Shown: one piece after another, positions 7,134 to 15,289 of the stretch | Layout of the letters: every line of letters starts with the position of its first letter | Position numbering within the stretch: the first letter of the stretch is position 1 | NCBI GenBank assembly: GCA_017443845.1 | Contig: JAFSXX010000041.1 | Span: 1 to 36,731, forward strand | Reading direction: 5' to 3' | Origin: Bacteroidales bacterium | Lineage (GTDB): Bacteria; Bacteroidota; Bacteroidia; Bacteroidales; UBA932 | DNA: 36,731 bases | Program-made: the position numbers and the translations under genes | The notes under the pieces: generated by a model | Told to the model about the DNA's origin: nothing | Seen by the model: the letters and a program-made list of their open reading frames with translations, nothing else | Database searches by the model: none

Positions 7134-8518
7134 TGTCAACCGTCCTTATAAAGATAGTCCAGGTAGTCCTGGCGCTCTCGTTCCTGATCCTCATCCACGA
7201 GCTGGGGCATTTCACTTTCGCCAAACTCTTCAAGACGAGGGTCGAGAAGTTTTACCTCTTCTTCAACCCCAAGTTCTCGATAGTGCGTTGCAAGAAGATT
7301 AACGGCAAACTGAAGTTCAAGTTCTTCTCCAAGAACGGTGGAGAGTGGGACGAAACCCCTTCCACCGAGTACGGAATCGGCTGGCTGCCCCTTGGCGGCT
7401 ACTGTTCCATAGCCGGAATGATCGACGAGACCACGGGCAAGGACGACCTGCCGGCTGTTCCCCAGCCCTGGGAATTCCGCACCAAACCTGCCTGGCAGCG
7501 CTTCTTCATAATGTTCGGCGGAGTGCTGTTCAACTTCATCCTGGCCATCGTCCTCTACGCCTGCATCCTGGGCACCTGGGGCGAGGAGTACCTCAAAACA
7601 GATGACGCGGTTTACGGAGTGGCCGTCAACGACCTCTCCTATGAGATAGGCTTCCGCGACGGCGACCGGATCCTGAGCATCGACGGAGTCCCGACCGACA
7701 ATTTCGCCACCCTCCAGGTAGATATGGTCCGCAGCAAGGCCCGCGAGGCCGTAGTCCTGCGCGGGGGCGATACGGTAAGGGTCGCCATCGATCCGGTCTA
7801 TATCCCCGCGATGCTCAACACTCCGGGAATGTTCGACCTCGCCTTCCCCTTCGTAGTGGCCGAGGTTCCCGAGAACTCCATAAACCACGATGCCGACCTC
7901 AAGCCCGGCGATGCAGTCAAGGCCATCGACGGGGAGCCGATGTTCATCGTGCAGAGTGTCCGCAAGGCCCTGCAGCAGCATAAGGCCGAATCGGTCACCG
8001 CCACCCTCGAGCGCGACGGCAGCCTGGTCGATGCCGCATTGCAGGTCGATACCGCCGGAATGGTCGGAGTGGTGCTCGACGCCGATCCGGAGCATTATTT
8101 CAACGTCACGAAGAAGAGCTACAACGCCCTGAGCGCCATACCTGCCGGTGCGGCGAAGGCGTGGAAGACCATCGCCAACTACGTCAAGGAACTCGGGCTG
8201 ATCTTCTCTCCCAAGACCGAGGCATACAAGTCCGTTGGCAGCTTCATCGCCATCGGCAAGATATTCCCCGCGACCTGGGACTGGTATAAATTCTGGAGCC
8301 TCGCGGCGCTCTTCTCGATTATGCTCGGCGTGCTCAACATCCTGCCCATCCCCGCACTCGACGGAGGGCACATCCTCTTCCTGCTGGTGGAGATGATTAC
8401 CGGCAAAAAGCCCGGCGACAAGTTCCTCGAAGTGGCCGAAACCATCGGAATGATCTTCCTGATCGGCCTTATGATACTTGCCTTCGGCAACGATATCCGC
8501 GGATTGTTCATACATTAA
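7133..8518 (+). CDS. rseP: RIP-type site-2 zinc metalloprotease RseP
   Basis: This 461-residue integral membrane protease belongs to family M50B. It cuts substrates such as anti-sigma factors or leader-peptide remnants within the membrane. The first membrane helix contains IHELGH (His22, Glu23, His26), and the C-terminal helix pair contains NILPIPALDGGH with the third ligand Asp410. Between them are two PDZ-like regions (about 160-220 and 240-310), as in E. coli RseP. It overlaps dxr by one base and is followed 12 bp later by a DUF4837 lipoprotein gene, so it is part of the M23-dxr-rseP operon. The cognate anti-sigma factor is not in the window. Confidence 0.96.
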   Translation: MSTVLIKIVQVVLALSFLILIHELGHFTFAKLFKTRVEKFYLFFNPKFSIVRCKKINGKLKFKFFSKNGGEWDETPSTEYGIGWLPLGGYCSIAGMIDETTGKDDLPAVPQPWEFRTKPAWQRFFIMFGGVLFNFILAIVLYACILGTWGEEYLKTDDAVYGVAVNDLSYEIGFRDGDRILSIDGVPTDNFATLQVDMVRSKAREAVVLRGGDTVRVAIDPVYIPAMLNTPGMFDLAFPFVVAEVPENSINHDADLKPGDAVKAIDGEPMFIVQSVRKALQQHKAESVTATLERDGSLVDAALQVDTAGMVGVVLDADPEHYFNVTKKSYNALSAIPAGAAKAWKTIANYVKELGLIFSPKTEAYKSVGSFIAIGKIFPATWDWYKFWSLAALFSIMLGVLNILPIPALDGGHILFLLVEMITGKKPGDKFLEVAETIGMIFLIGLMILAFGNDIRGLFIH

Positions 8519-8530
8519 AAAGATACAGAT

Positions 8531-9517
8531 ATGAGAAAAATCGCATTCCTTCTCTCATTGACCATACTCCTCCCGCTGCTCGCAGGCTGCGGCGAGGGCG
8601 GCAGCGCCTCCCTGCCGGCAATCTCCGGCAAGGCCGGCGAAATCATAGTGGTAGCCAGCAAGGCGCAGTGGGAATCCGAGGTGGGCAACCGCATCCGCGG
8701 CGCCCTCGCTTCGGAGTATGAGTACCTTCCCCAGAAGGAGCCCCTCTTCAACCTCGCGAACGTTCCCGAGGCCAGCGTCAACAAGCTCATCAAAGTACAC
8801 CGCAACATGCTCTACCTCAAGGTGGGCGAAGGGCAGAAAGCAGGGATGCAGGTACGCAACGATGTCTTCGCGAGCCCCCAGACCGTAGTGCTGGTGACGG
8901 CTCCCAGCGACGACGAAGCCGCCGCGTTCATCAAGGCCAACGCCGACGCCCTCGTGGAGGCCTTCGAGAAGGCAGAGCGCGACCGCCTCATCTCGAATGC
9001 GAAGCTCTACGAGGAGGTCAAGCTCCGCGATATGCTCAACGCCAAGTTCGGAGGTTCGCCCTGCTTTCCCAACGGGTACTCGCTCAAGAAGCAGACTCCT
9101 GATTTCGTATGGATCTCCTATGAGACATCATACACTATCCAGGGCATTTTCGTCTATACTTATCCTTACGAGAACGACAGCCAGCTGACGGCAGAGAATC
9201 TTGTCCGCAAACGCAACGAATTCGTCAAGGAGAATGTCCCCGCCACCAGCGAAGGCAGTTATATGATTACCAACCCTACCATCGTCCCCGGATTCAGGGA
9301 GGTAGAATACAACGGCATCAAGAGGGCCGAGGTCCGCAGCCTCTGGGACACCTACGGCGACTTTATGGGCGGCCCGTTCGTCTCCCACGCATTCAGGAGC
9401 CAGGACGGGAAGAACATCATAGTTATCGAGGGCTTCGTCTATGCTCCCAAATACAATAAACGCAATTACCTCCGTCAGGTTGAGTCCATTATCTGCTCTT
9501 TCGAGTGGAAAAAGTAG
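8531..9517 (+). CDS. DUF4837 family lipoprotein
   Basis: This 328-residue protein has a lipoprotein signal (leader of about 19 residues ending LLAGC, lipidated Cys20), so it is probably anchored in the envelope. The mature part resembles the Bacteroidota DUF4837 family, of unknown function: an N-terminal half with alternating alpha/beta character (GEIIVVASKAQWES near the start) and a conserved-looking C-terminal half rich in aromatic residues with the segment LWDTYGDFMGGPFVSH. It lies 12 bp after rseP, so it is probably co-transcribed with an intramembrane protease. A link to envelope stress or cell-wall maintenance is only suggested by this context. Confidence 0.85.
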   Translation: MRKIAFLLSLTILLPLLAGCGEGGSASLPAISGKAGEIIVVASKAQWESEVGNRIRGALASEYEYLPQKEPLFNLANVPEASVNKLIKVHRNMLYLKVGEGQKAGMQVRNDVFASPQTVVLVTAPSDDEAAAFIKANADALVEAFEKAERDRLISNAKLYEEVKLRDMLNAKFGGSPCFPNGYSLKKQTPDFVWISYETSYTIQGIFVYTYPYENDSQLTAENLVRKRNEFVKENVPATSEGSYMITNPTIVPGFREVEYNGIKRAEVRSLWDTYGDFMGGPFVSHAFRSQDGKNIIVIEGFVYAPKYNKRNYLRQVESIICSFEWKK

Positions 9518-9555
9518 ATAAATAGCTCCGTTGCAGGTCCGTTTTTGCGAAAAAA

Positions 9556-9586
9556 TTTGTAAACGGGATTTTTTTTCATACCTTTG
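9556..9586 (+). promoter_or_regulatory. Promoter of tRNA-Glu and rpsT
   Basis: TTTG (9556-9559), 19 bp, then TACCTTTG (9579-9586) is an exact match to the Bacteroidota housekeeping promoter TTTG-N19-TAnnTTTG. The tRNA begins 27 bp after the -7 box. Confidence 0.85.
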
Positions 9587-9613
9587 CACTCCCTTACACG
9601 CAAAGGGCATTTT

Positions 9614-9685
9614 GGTGGGTTCGTATAACGGTTAGTACTCGAGATTTTCATTCTCGCAATAGGAGTTCGATTCTCCTACCCACTA
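9614..9685 (+). tRNA. tRNA-Glu (anticodon TTC)
   Basis: A full cloverleaf can be drawn: 7-bp acceptor stem (9614-9620 with 9678-9684, one G-T pair), 4-bp D stem, 5-bp anticodon stem CGAGA/TCTCG with loop TTTTCAT giving anticodon TTC, and T stem AGGAG/CTCCT with loop TTCGATT. The discriminator is A and the CCA end is not encoded. It stands between an exact-match promoter and rpsT, 21 bp before the rpsT start, so the two are probably transcribed together. Confidence 0.97.
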
Positions 9686-9706
9686 CGAAATATAAAAGAT
9701 TCAGTA

Positions 9707-9958
9707 ATGGCAAACCACGCATCAGCAGACAAGCGCAATCGCCAGAGCGAGAGGCGCAGAGAGCATAACAGGTATTATGCTAAGACAACGCGCAACGCCA
9801 TAAGGGCGCTTCGCAACACAACAGACAAAGCGGCAGCAGAGGCTTCGATGCCCAAGGTGTTCGCAATGATCGACAAACTTGCAAAAAGCAACATTATTCA
9901 CAAAAATAAGGCTTCGAACCTCAAAAGCGGAATCGCAGTCTATGTCAACAAACTTTAA
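9707..9958 (+). CDS. rpsT: 30S ribosomal protein S20
   Basis: This 83-residue, strongly basic helical protein starts [21 protein letters not shown], the characteristic S20 beginning, and ends with the [12 protein letters not shown] segment of the C-terminal helix. S20 binds 16S rRNA early in assembly of the small subunit. It follows tRNA-Glu by 21 bp and is followed by a clear terminator. Confidence 0.97.
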   Translation: MANHASADKRNRQSERRREHNRYYAKTTRNAIRALRNTTDKAAAEASMPKVFAMIDKLAKSNIIHKNKASNLKSGIAVYVNKL

Positions 9959-9987
9959 GCTGACTTAATTTTTGTCATAAGAGTTAA

Positions 9988-10020
9988 AGAAACTTCCCCT
10001 ATCTTGCGGGAAGTTTTTTT
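9988..10020 (+). terminator. Rho-independent terminator after rpsT
   Basis: Stem AACTTCCC (9991-9998) with GGGAAGTT (10008-10015), 9-nt loop, extendable by A-T pairs at its base and followed by a T run to 10020. It ends the tRNA-Glu-rpsT transcript 30 bp after the rpsT stop. Confidence 0.85.
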
Positions 10021-10036
10021 ATACCCTTTTGACATT

Positions 10037-10765
10037 ATGGCTAAGAACATCAAACAGTGGCGCGAGGAAGAGAGGCCGAGAGAAAAGATGCTCTCCAAAG
10101 GGTGTGAATCCCTCACCAGCGCCGAACTCATTGCAATCCTTATCCGCAGCGGCAGCCTCTCCTGCAGTGCGGTCTCCCTCGCTGATGAAATACTCGAACT
10201 TGCCGAGGGCAGGCTCGAAAAACTCTCCCGGCTCACAATGGAGCAGCTCGGGCGGATCGACGGAATCGGGCAGGCGAAGGCCACCTCGATCCTCGCCGCC
10301 GTGGAACTCGGAAGGCGCATCGCCTCCGAGACTCCGGAAGCGATGCCCGTCATCAACGACGCCAGGACCACGGCGTCCATTATGATCCCGCGGCTCTACG
10401 GCCTCAGGCACGAGGAATGCTGGGTACTCTACCTCAACAACGCCAACAAACTCACGGGCAAGGAAAAGGTGAGCCACGGAGGGTCGAGTTCCACCATCTT
10501 CGACATCAAGACGATAGTCCGCAAGGCGGTGGACCGCATCGCGGCCGGCATCATCCTGGTCCACAACCACCCTTCAGGGAGCCCCCTGCCGAGCCGGTGC
10601 GACATCGACGAGACCGCTGCCCTGCGCGAGGCGGCAGCCCTGCTCGACATCCGTCTGCTCGACCACGTAATAGTCTCGGGCAATAATTATTACAGTTTCA
10701 GTGAAGGAAAAAATTGCTATCTTCGCAACAACAACCTTAAAGACGAACAGCATGAAAGTGATTAA
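10037..10765 (+). CDS. radC: RadC family JAB/MPN-domain protein
   Basis: This is a 242-residue protein of the RadC family. The N-terminal part (about 1-100) carries a helix-hairpin-helix-like region (LGRIDGIGQAKATSILAA). The C-terminal JAB1/MPN-like domain has the HNHPSGSPLPS motif followed by CDID, giving two His, a Ser and an Asp typical of the metal site, preceded by the SHGGSSSTIFD segment. RadC was named for a repair phenotype later traced to another gene; its real role is unsettled. The ATG at 10037 is preferred over an earlier in-frame start at 10004, which lies inside the rpsT terminator. The last 14 bp overlap the start of upp. Confidence 0.92.
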   Translation: MAKNIKQWREEERPREKMLSKGCESLTSAELIAILIRSGSLSCSAVSLADEILELAEGRLEKLSRLTMEQLGRIDGIGQAKATSILAAVELGRRIASETPEAMPVINDARTTASIMIPRLYGLRHEECWVLYLNNANKLTGKEKVSHGGSSSTIFDIKTIVRKAVDRIAAGIILVHNHPSGSPLPSRCDIDETAALREAAALLDIRLLDHVIVSGNNYYSFSEGKNCYLRNNNLKDEQHESD

Positions 10766-11405
10766 CCTTGGGGAGACCAATTCGGTTATGAACCGCTTCG
10801 TAGCCGAACTCCGCGACAAGACAGTCCAGAAGGACAGGATGCGTTTCAGGCGCAATCTCGAGAGGCTCGGAGAGATTTTCGCCTATGAGATAAGCAAGAC
10901 TTTCGAATATGAGAAGGCCGAGGTCGAGACCCCTCTAGGCATTGCGGAGTGCAATCTCGACACACAGCCGATAGTCCTGAGCACCATCCTCAGGGCCGGA
11001 CTTCCTCTCCACCAGGGTTTACTCAACTACTTCGACAAAGCCGAGAACGCCTTCGTGGCGGCCTACCGCAAATACGGCAAGGACAACAAATTCAAAATCG
11101 AGCTCGAATACGCCACCCATACCGTTACCGAAGGCAAAATCCTCATCATAGCCGACCCGATGCTGGCCACCGGAGCCTCGCTCGTTCTGGCCTACCAGAA
11201 GCTCATCGAGAACGGCGAACCGCTCCACACGCACCTGGTATGCAGCATCGCCTCCTCGGAAGGCATCGAATACCTCTCGAAGAACCTGCCCCACAAGTCG
11301 GTGACTCTCTGGGTAGCAGCCATCGACGAGGAGCTGACCAACAAGTCGTACATCGTTCCGGGCCTCGGCGACGCCGGAGACCTCGCATACGGAGCTAAAC
11401 TCTGA
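10752..11405 (+). CDS. upp: Uracil phosphoribosyltransferase
   Basis: This 217-residue enzyme salvages uracil to UMP using PRPP. The key signature is the PRPP-binding loop ADPMLATGAS, preceded by LRAGLPLHQG and followed by the C-terminal uracil-binding region ending YIVPGLGDAGDLAYGA, where GDAGD is conserved in the family. The ATG at 10752 was chosen as the start because the sequence from MKVINLGE on matches the family start; longer in-frame extensions run into radC. It overlaps the radC 3' end by 14 bp, which suggests co-expression. It converges on rpoN with an 8-bp gap and no visible terminator. Confidence 0.94.
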   Translation: MKVINLGETNSVMNRFVAELRDKTVQKDRMRFRRNLERLGEIFAYEISKTFEYEKAEVETPLGIAECNLDTQPIVLSTILRAGLPLHQGLLNYFDKAENAFVAAYRKYGKDNKFKIELEYATHTVTEGKILIIADPMLATGASLVLAYQKLIENGEPLHTHLVCSIASSEGIEYLSKNLPHKSVTLWVAAIDEELTNKSYIVPGLGDAGDLAYGAKL

Positions 11406-11413
11406 TTATCGGC

Positions 11414-12832
11414 TTAAAGCTCTTTCCTGAGCCTTGCAATGGGAATTGAAAGTTGCTCGCGGTACTTGGCAACGGTACGGCGGGCGACATTGTAGCCCTT
11501 CTCCTTCAGCACGGCCACGAGCTCCTCGTCGGTAAGGGGCTTGCGCTTGTCCTCCTCCTCGATGCTGGAGGTGAGGATTTTCTTGATCTCGCGGGTCGAG
11601 ACCTCCTCCCCTTCGCTGTTGACGAGCCCTTCGGAGAAGAAGTACTTGAGCGGGAATATGCCGAAATGAGTCTGGATATACTTGCTGTTGACCACCCTTG
11701 AGATGGTGGAGATATCGAATCCGGTCTTTTCGGCTATATTCTTGAGGACCATAGGTTTGAGCTTGGTCTCGTCGCCGTCCAGGAAATAGTCGTGCTGAAA
11801 CTCGAGGATGGCCTCCATAGTGCGCTGGAGGGTATTCTGGCGCTGCTTGATGGCCTCGATGAACCATTTTGCCGAGTCGAGTTTCTGCTTGACGAACGAG
11901 ACGGCCTCCTTGTCGCCCTTGCTCTTGCCGCTCGCCGAATCCATCAGCATATCGGCGTAGCGCTTGTTGATGCGCAGCTCCGGTATCGAATATTTGGGCA
12001 GGGTGAGCACCAGTTCCCCGTCCTTGATCTCGAGCAGGAAGTCGGGGACGATCTGCTGCGCCTGGTCGGAATAAGAATCGTCGATCTGTCCGCCGGGCAT
12101 GGGGTTGAGACGCCTGATCTCGGCGATCGCGGCCTTGAGGCGTTCCTCGTCGATTCCCATCCTGCTGATTATCTTATTGTAATGCTTCTTGGTAAACTCG
12201 TCGAAATAATCCTCAAGTATGGTGCGGGCATCCGTGCGGGCCTCGCTCTCATCCTCTTCGGCGGGCTCAAGCTGCAGCAGAAGACACTCGCGCAGGTCGC
12301 GGGCCCCAACTCCGGCGGGTTCGAATCCCTGGATGATTTCGATTATCTCCTCGATCTCATCCTCGTTGGTCTCGATTCCGGTCTTGAAACTGATATCGTC
12401 CACCAGCGATTCGGTATCGCGGCGCAGATAGCCGTCGTTGCCTATCATTCCGATGAGGAACAGGGCGATCTGGTGCCGGCGCTCGTCCAGGCGGCAGAAG
12501 CCCAGCTGGTTCTCAAGGCTCTGATGGAAGCTCTCCTTGACCTGGAAGGTATTATACTGGGGTTTGAGATCCTTGCCCTGATTATTCACATAGAGCTTGT
12601 AAGAGGGCGTATCGTCGTTATTGTATTCGCTCAGCGATATCTTCTTGGGGGTGCCGTCCTCCTGCTCCGTATCGTCCACTACCTCGTCGAGTACCGGATT
12701 CTCCTCTATCTCCTTCTGGATGCGCTGCTCGAGTTCCAGCCGGGGAAGCTCGATAAGCTTGATGGTCTGAATCTGCAGCGGCGAGAGTCGCTGTACCTGC
12801 TTGAGCTGAAGGCTTGTACCCTGTTTTACCAT
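11414..12832 (-). CDS. rpoN: RNA polymerase sigma-54 factor
   Basis: This 472-residue sigma-54 factor directs RNA polymerase to -24/-12 promoters and needs AAA+ activators to open them. The N-terminal Gln/Leu-rich region I (LQLKQVQRLSPLQIQTIKLIELP) binds activators; an acidic region II follows (about 50-100); the core-binding domain and helix-turn-helix come next; and the C-terminal RpoN box ARRTVAKYRE lies about 18 residues before the end. Length is normal. It is the last gene of an operon starting at 13850 and overlaps the SPOR gene by 7 bp. No sigma-54 activator gene is present in the window. Confidence 0.97.
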   Translation of the reverse strand: MVKQGTSLQLKQVQRLSPLQIQTIKLIELPRLELEQRIQKEIEENPVLDEVVDDTEQEDGTPKKISLSEYNNDDTPSYKLYVNNQGKDLKPQYNTFQVKESFHQSLENQLGFCRLDERRHQIALFLIGMIGNDGYLRRDTESLVDDISFKTGIETNEDEIEEIIEIIQGFEPAGVGARDLRECLLLQLEPAEEDESEARTDARTILEDYFDEFTKKHYNKIISRMGIDEERLKAAIAEIRRLNPMPGGQIDDSYSDQAQQIVPDFLLEIKDGELVLTLPKYSIPELRINKRYADMLMDSASGKSKGDKEAVSFVKQKLDSAKWFIEAIKQRQNTLQRTMEAILEFQHDYFLDGDETKLKPMVLKNIAEKTGFDISTISRVVNSKYIQTHFGIFPLKYFFSEGLVNSEGEEVSTREIKKILTSSIEEEDKRKPLTDEELVAVLKEKGYNVARRTVAKYREQLSIPIARLRKEL

Positions 12833-13344
12833 AACGAAGGATAATTAATTGTCTCCTTTACCAGGAAAACGGAGGGGAACCAGCCCTTCAGGCGCTGTGC
12901 GAAGAGCTGCGCCTCGTCGCGGGAGCGGAAGTCGCCTACCGTGACCTTGAAATATGGCGAAGCGTAGGTCCTGTAGATGGCCACGCCGGGATATGCGGCA
13001 GCGAAGGCCCCGGCCACGGATTCCGACTTCTGGCGCGCATTCTGGCTGTTGTCGAAGAAAATCCTGACGCGGTATCCCGTTATCTTGCGGTTGGAGTTGC
13101 GGGCGATATGGCGCGCAAAGGCCGATTTGACGATGGAAGACTGTTCGATGTTGACGGTTCCGGAAGTGAGTGACGACTTCGCGAGCACGTCGAAAATATT
13201 CTTGCCCGAGTAGCTTATATCCTCACTGGGCAGCGGCTCATATACGGGCAGGGTGTCCAGCGCCGAAGCTGTGACATTGTTCTGCGCCGAAAGGGCTGCC
13301 ATCGAGAGCAGAAGGGCGGATATGAGGAGTAATGTCTTTTTCAT
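12826..13344 (-). CDS. Exported SPOR-domain protein
   Basis: This 172-residue protein has a cleavable signal peptide (about 1-20, ending ALSA) and a C-terminal SPOR domain at about 90-168, with the YRVRIFFDNSQNARQKSE start and the GDFRSRDEAQLFAQRLK segment typical of the domain. SPOR domains bind denuded glycan strands of peptidoglycan, often at the division site. The remaining N-terminal part looks like a linker. It sits between a LEA-like lipoprotein gene (4-bp overlap) and rpoN (7-bp overlap), so the three are probably translated together. A role in cell-wall binding is a family inference. Confidence 0.88.
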   Translation of the reverse strand: MKKTLLLISALLLSMAALSAQNNVTASALDTLPVYEPLPSEDISYSGKNIFDVLAKSSLTSGTVNIEQSSIVKSAFARHIARNSNRKITGYRVRIFFDNSQNARQKSESVAGAFAAAYPGVAIYRTYASPYFKVTVGDFRSRDEAQLFAQRLKGWFPSVFLVKETINYPSLW

Positions 13345-13850
13345 TTGAAAATATTGAGGCTCTTGGAAAGGTCCAGTTTGCCGGAGAGGTTCTTGATGGG
13401 ATACTTCTCCTTCTTTATGCGCTTGGAGATGGCACCGGTGCGGACGAGGGCGTCGATATCGGCCGTCATCGTCTCGGGATTGACATCGCCCGAGAGCATC
13501 GTCACCATCGGATTCAGGAGGGAGGCGTCGAGCCTGAGCGGCACCAGGGTGTCGCTCTGCGGCAGGATGACGGCGGGCTCCAGTGCCGTAGCCGTAGCGA
13601 AGCGGGTGCCGTCCTCCTTATAGACGACCACATCGAGAGTCTGCAGGACGAACTGCGACCTGGTCGGGTTCGCCACTCCGATATTGAGCAGTATCTCGGC
13701 CGAGACGCTCGCCTTGGCGTAGCTGAAATTGGTGACCGACTCGATGTCGTACGACTTCAGCTGGAGCTGCTTGTAGTCGTTGACCGAGCAGCTGCCGAGT
13801 GTCAGGAGAGCCGCACACAGCAGGACAAGTATCTTTTTAAAATTCTTCAT
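13341..13850 (-). CDS. LEA14-like lipoprotein
   Basis: This 169-residue lipoprotein (leader ending LTLGSC, lipidated Cys21) has a mature part resembling the LEA type 2/LEA14 beta-sandwich family: a segment around 50-65 (VSAEILLNIGVANPT) that matches the family's pattern of a beta-strand ending in a conserved NPT/NPN, followed by a hydrophobic-polar strand pattern. Functions of bacterial members are unknown. It is the first gene of the operon that continues with the SPOR protein and rpoN. Its ATG is 9 bp downstream of a TATCTTTG box, so the leader is very short. The family assignment is by pattern only. Confidence 0.7.
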   Translation of the reverse strand: MKNFKKILVLLCAALLTLGSCSVNDYKQLQLKSYDIESVTNFSYAKASVSAEILLNIGVANPTRSQFVLQTLDVVVYKEDGTRFATATALEPAVILPQSDTLVPLRLDASLLNPMVTMLSGDVNPETMTADIDALVRTGAISKRIKKEKYPIKNLSGKLDLSKSLNIFK

Positions 13851-13858
13851 TGCCTTTG

Positions 13859-13866
13859 CAAAGATA
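13859..13866 (-). promoter_or_regulatory. -7 box of the LEA-SPOR-rpoN operon
   Basis: TATCTTTG on the minus strand is an exact TAnnTTTG match, ending 9 nt before the start codon at 13850. It lies back to back with the miaB promoter box at 13875-13882, making a compact divergent promoter region of 56 bp. Confidence 0.65.
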
Positions 13867-13874
13867 TAAAAAGT

Positions 13875-13882
13875 TATCTTTG
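13875..13882 (+). promoter_or_regulatory. -7 box of miaB
   Basis: TATCTTTG is an exact TAnnTTTG match 24 bp before the miaB start. No clear TTTG -33 box was found at the ideal spacing, though TTTG occurs in the region just upstream (13855-13858). Confidence 0.6.
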
Positions 13883-13906
13883 CATCACATAAGATAATGA
13901 CAGGCT

Positions 13907-15277
13907 ATGGCCACAAACACACCCAATCCCCTCAAGCCGATAAATGAAGCAAGCCGTCGGAAGGTCTTCATCGAGACCTACGGATGCCAGATGAATGTCA
14001 ACGACAGCGAGGTCGTGCTCGCCATCCTCCAGGATGCGGGATTCGCCCTCTGCAGCAGCATATCCGAAGCGGACCTCATCCTGGTCAACACCTGCTCGGT
14101 CCGCGAAAATGCGGAGCAGCGCGTGCTGGGAAGGCTCGATGTCTTCCGCCAGGAGAAGAAGAAACGCAAGGTGCTGGTAGGCGTCCTCGGATGCATGGCC
14201 CAGAGGATGAAGGAAAAACTGCTCGAAAACGAGTCGGTGGATATTGTGGCTGGCCCCGATTCCTACCGCGAGCTGCCCAGGCTCGTCGAGGCGGCAGGGC
14301 TGGAATCCAAGCAGATGGACGCCCTCCTCTCCCACGAGGAGACCTACGGCGACATCTCCCCCGTGAGGATGGACAGCAACGGAGTCTCGGCCTTCATCTC
14401 CATAATGCGCGGATGCAACAACGTATGCTCATACTGCATCGTGCCCTTCGTGCGCGGAGCCGAGCGCAGCCGCGACCCTTACAGCATCCTCAGGGAGGCC
14501 CGCAGCCTGATCGACAGCGGTTACAAGGAGATCAACCTGCTCGGCCAGAATGTGGATTCGTACCGCTGGAAAAACCCGGAGAACCACGCCGAGAAGGTGG
14601 ATTTCGCAAGGCTGCTCGAAATGGTGGCGCTGCTCGACCCCACGGTGAGGATCCGGTTCGCCACATCCCATCCCAAAGATATGTCCGACGGAGTCCTCTA
14701 CACGATGGCGATGTATGACAACATCTGCAAGCACATCCACCTCCCGGTGCAGTCCGGAAGCAATGTGATGCTCGAGCGGATGAACCGCAAATATACCCGC
14801 GAGACCTACCTGGAGCGCATTTCCCGCATCCGCGAGATAATACCCGAATGCGCAATCACCACCGATGTCATAGCCGGATTCTGCGGCGAGACCGACGAAG
14901 ACCACAGGCAGACCATTTCGCTGTTCAACGAGGTCAACTTCGACAGCGCATTCATGTTCCAGTACTCTGAGAGGCCCGGCACCAAGGCCGCGAGGCAGTT
15001 TGCCGACGACGTGCCCGACAAGGTCAAGACCGAGCGCCTCGAGGAGATCATCTCCCTCCAGAACGAGATATCCCTCGACCGGAACCTCCGATATGTCGGA
15101 CAGGTCTGCGAAGTCCTCATCGAAGGGCCTTCCAAGCGCTCCGCAGCCGATCTTGTGGGGCGTACATCCTCCAACAAGACCTGCGTCTTCCCCGCCTGCG
15201 GACATAAAGCAGGAGAGTACGTGAACGTGCGCATACTCTCCTGTTCTTCAGCCACCCTCAAGGGTGAGATAGTATAA
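13907..15277 (+). CDS. miaB: tRNA-2-methylthio-N6-dimethylallyladenosine synthase
   Basis: This 456-residue radical SAM methylthiotransferase adds a methylthio group to i6A37 of tRNAs. The N-terminal UPF0004 domain has the three Cys of the auxiliary 4Fe-4S cluster at 27 (TYGCQMN), 63 (NTCSVRE) and 96 (GCMAQR). The radical SAM motif CNNVCSYC places Cys at 170, 174 and 177. A TRAM domain follows near the C-terminus (starting GQVCEVLIEG). NTCSVRE and the YCIVPFVRGAERSR sequence fit MiaB rather than MtaB or RimO. It has its own promoter box and converges on cysS with a 12-bp gap. Confidence 0.96.
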   Translation: MATNTPNPLKPINEASRRKVFIETYGCQMNVNDSEVVLAILQDAGFALCSSISEADLILVNTCSVRENAEQRVLGRLDVFRQEKKKRKVLVGVLGCMAQRMKEKLLENESVDIVAGPDSYRELPRLVEAAGLESKQMDALLSHEETYGDISPVRMDSNGVSAFISIMRGCNNVCSYCIVPFVRGAERSRDPYSILREARSLIDSGYKEINLLGQNVDSYRWKNPENHAEKVDFARLLEMVALLDPTVRIRFATSHPKDMSDGVLYTMAMYDNICKHIHLPVQSGSNVMLERMNRKYTRETYLERISRIREIIPECAITTDVIAGFCGETDEDHRQTISLFNEVNFDSAFMFQYSERPGTKAARQFADDVPDKVKTERLEEIISLQNEISLDRNLRYVGQVCEVLIEGPSKRSAADLVGRTSSNKTCVFPACGHKAGEYVNVRILSCSSATLKGEIV

Positions 15278-15289
15278 TTTCGCTGCGGA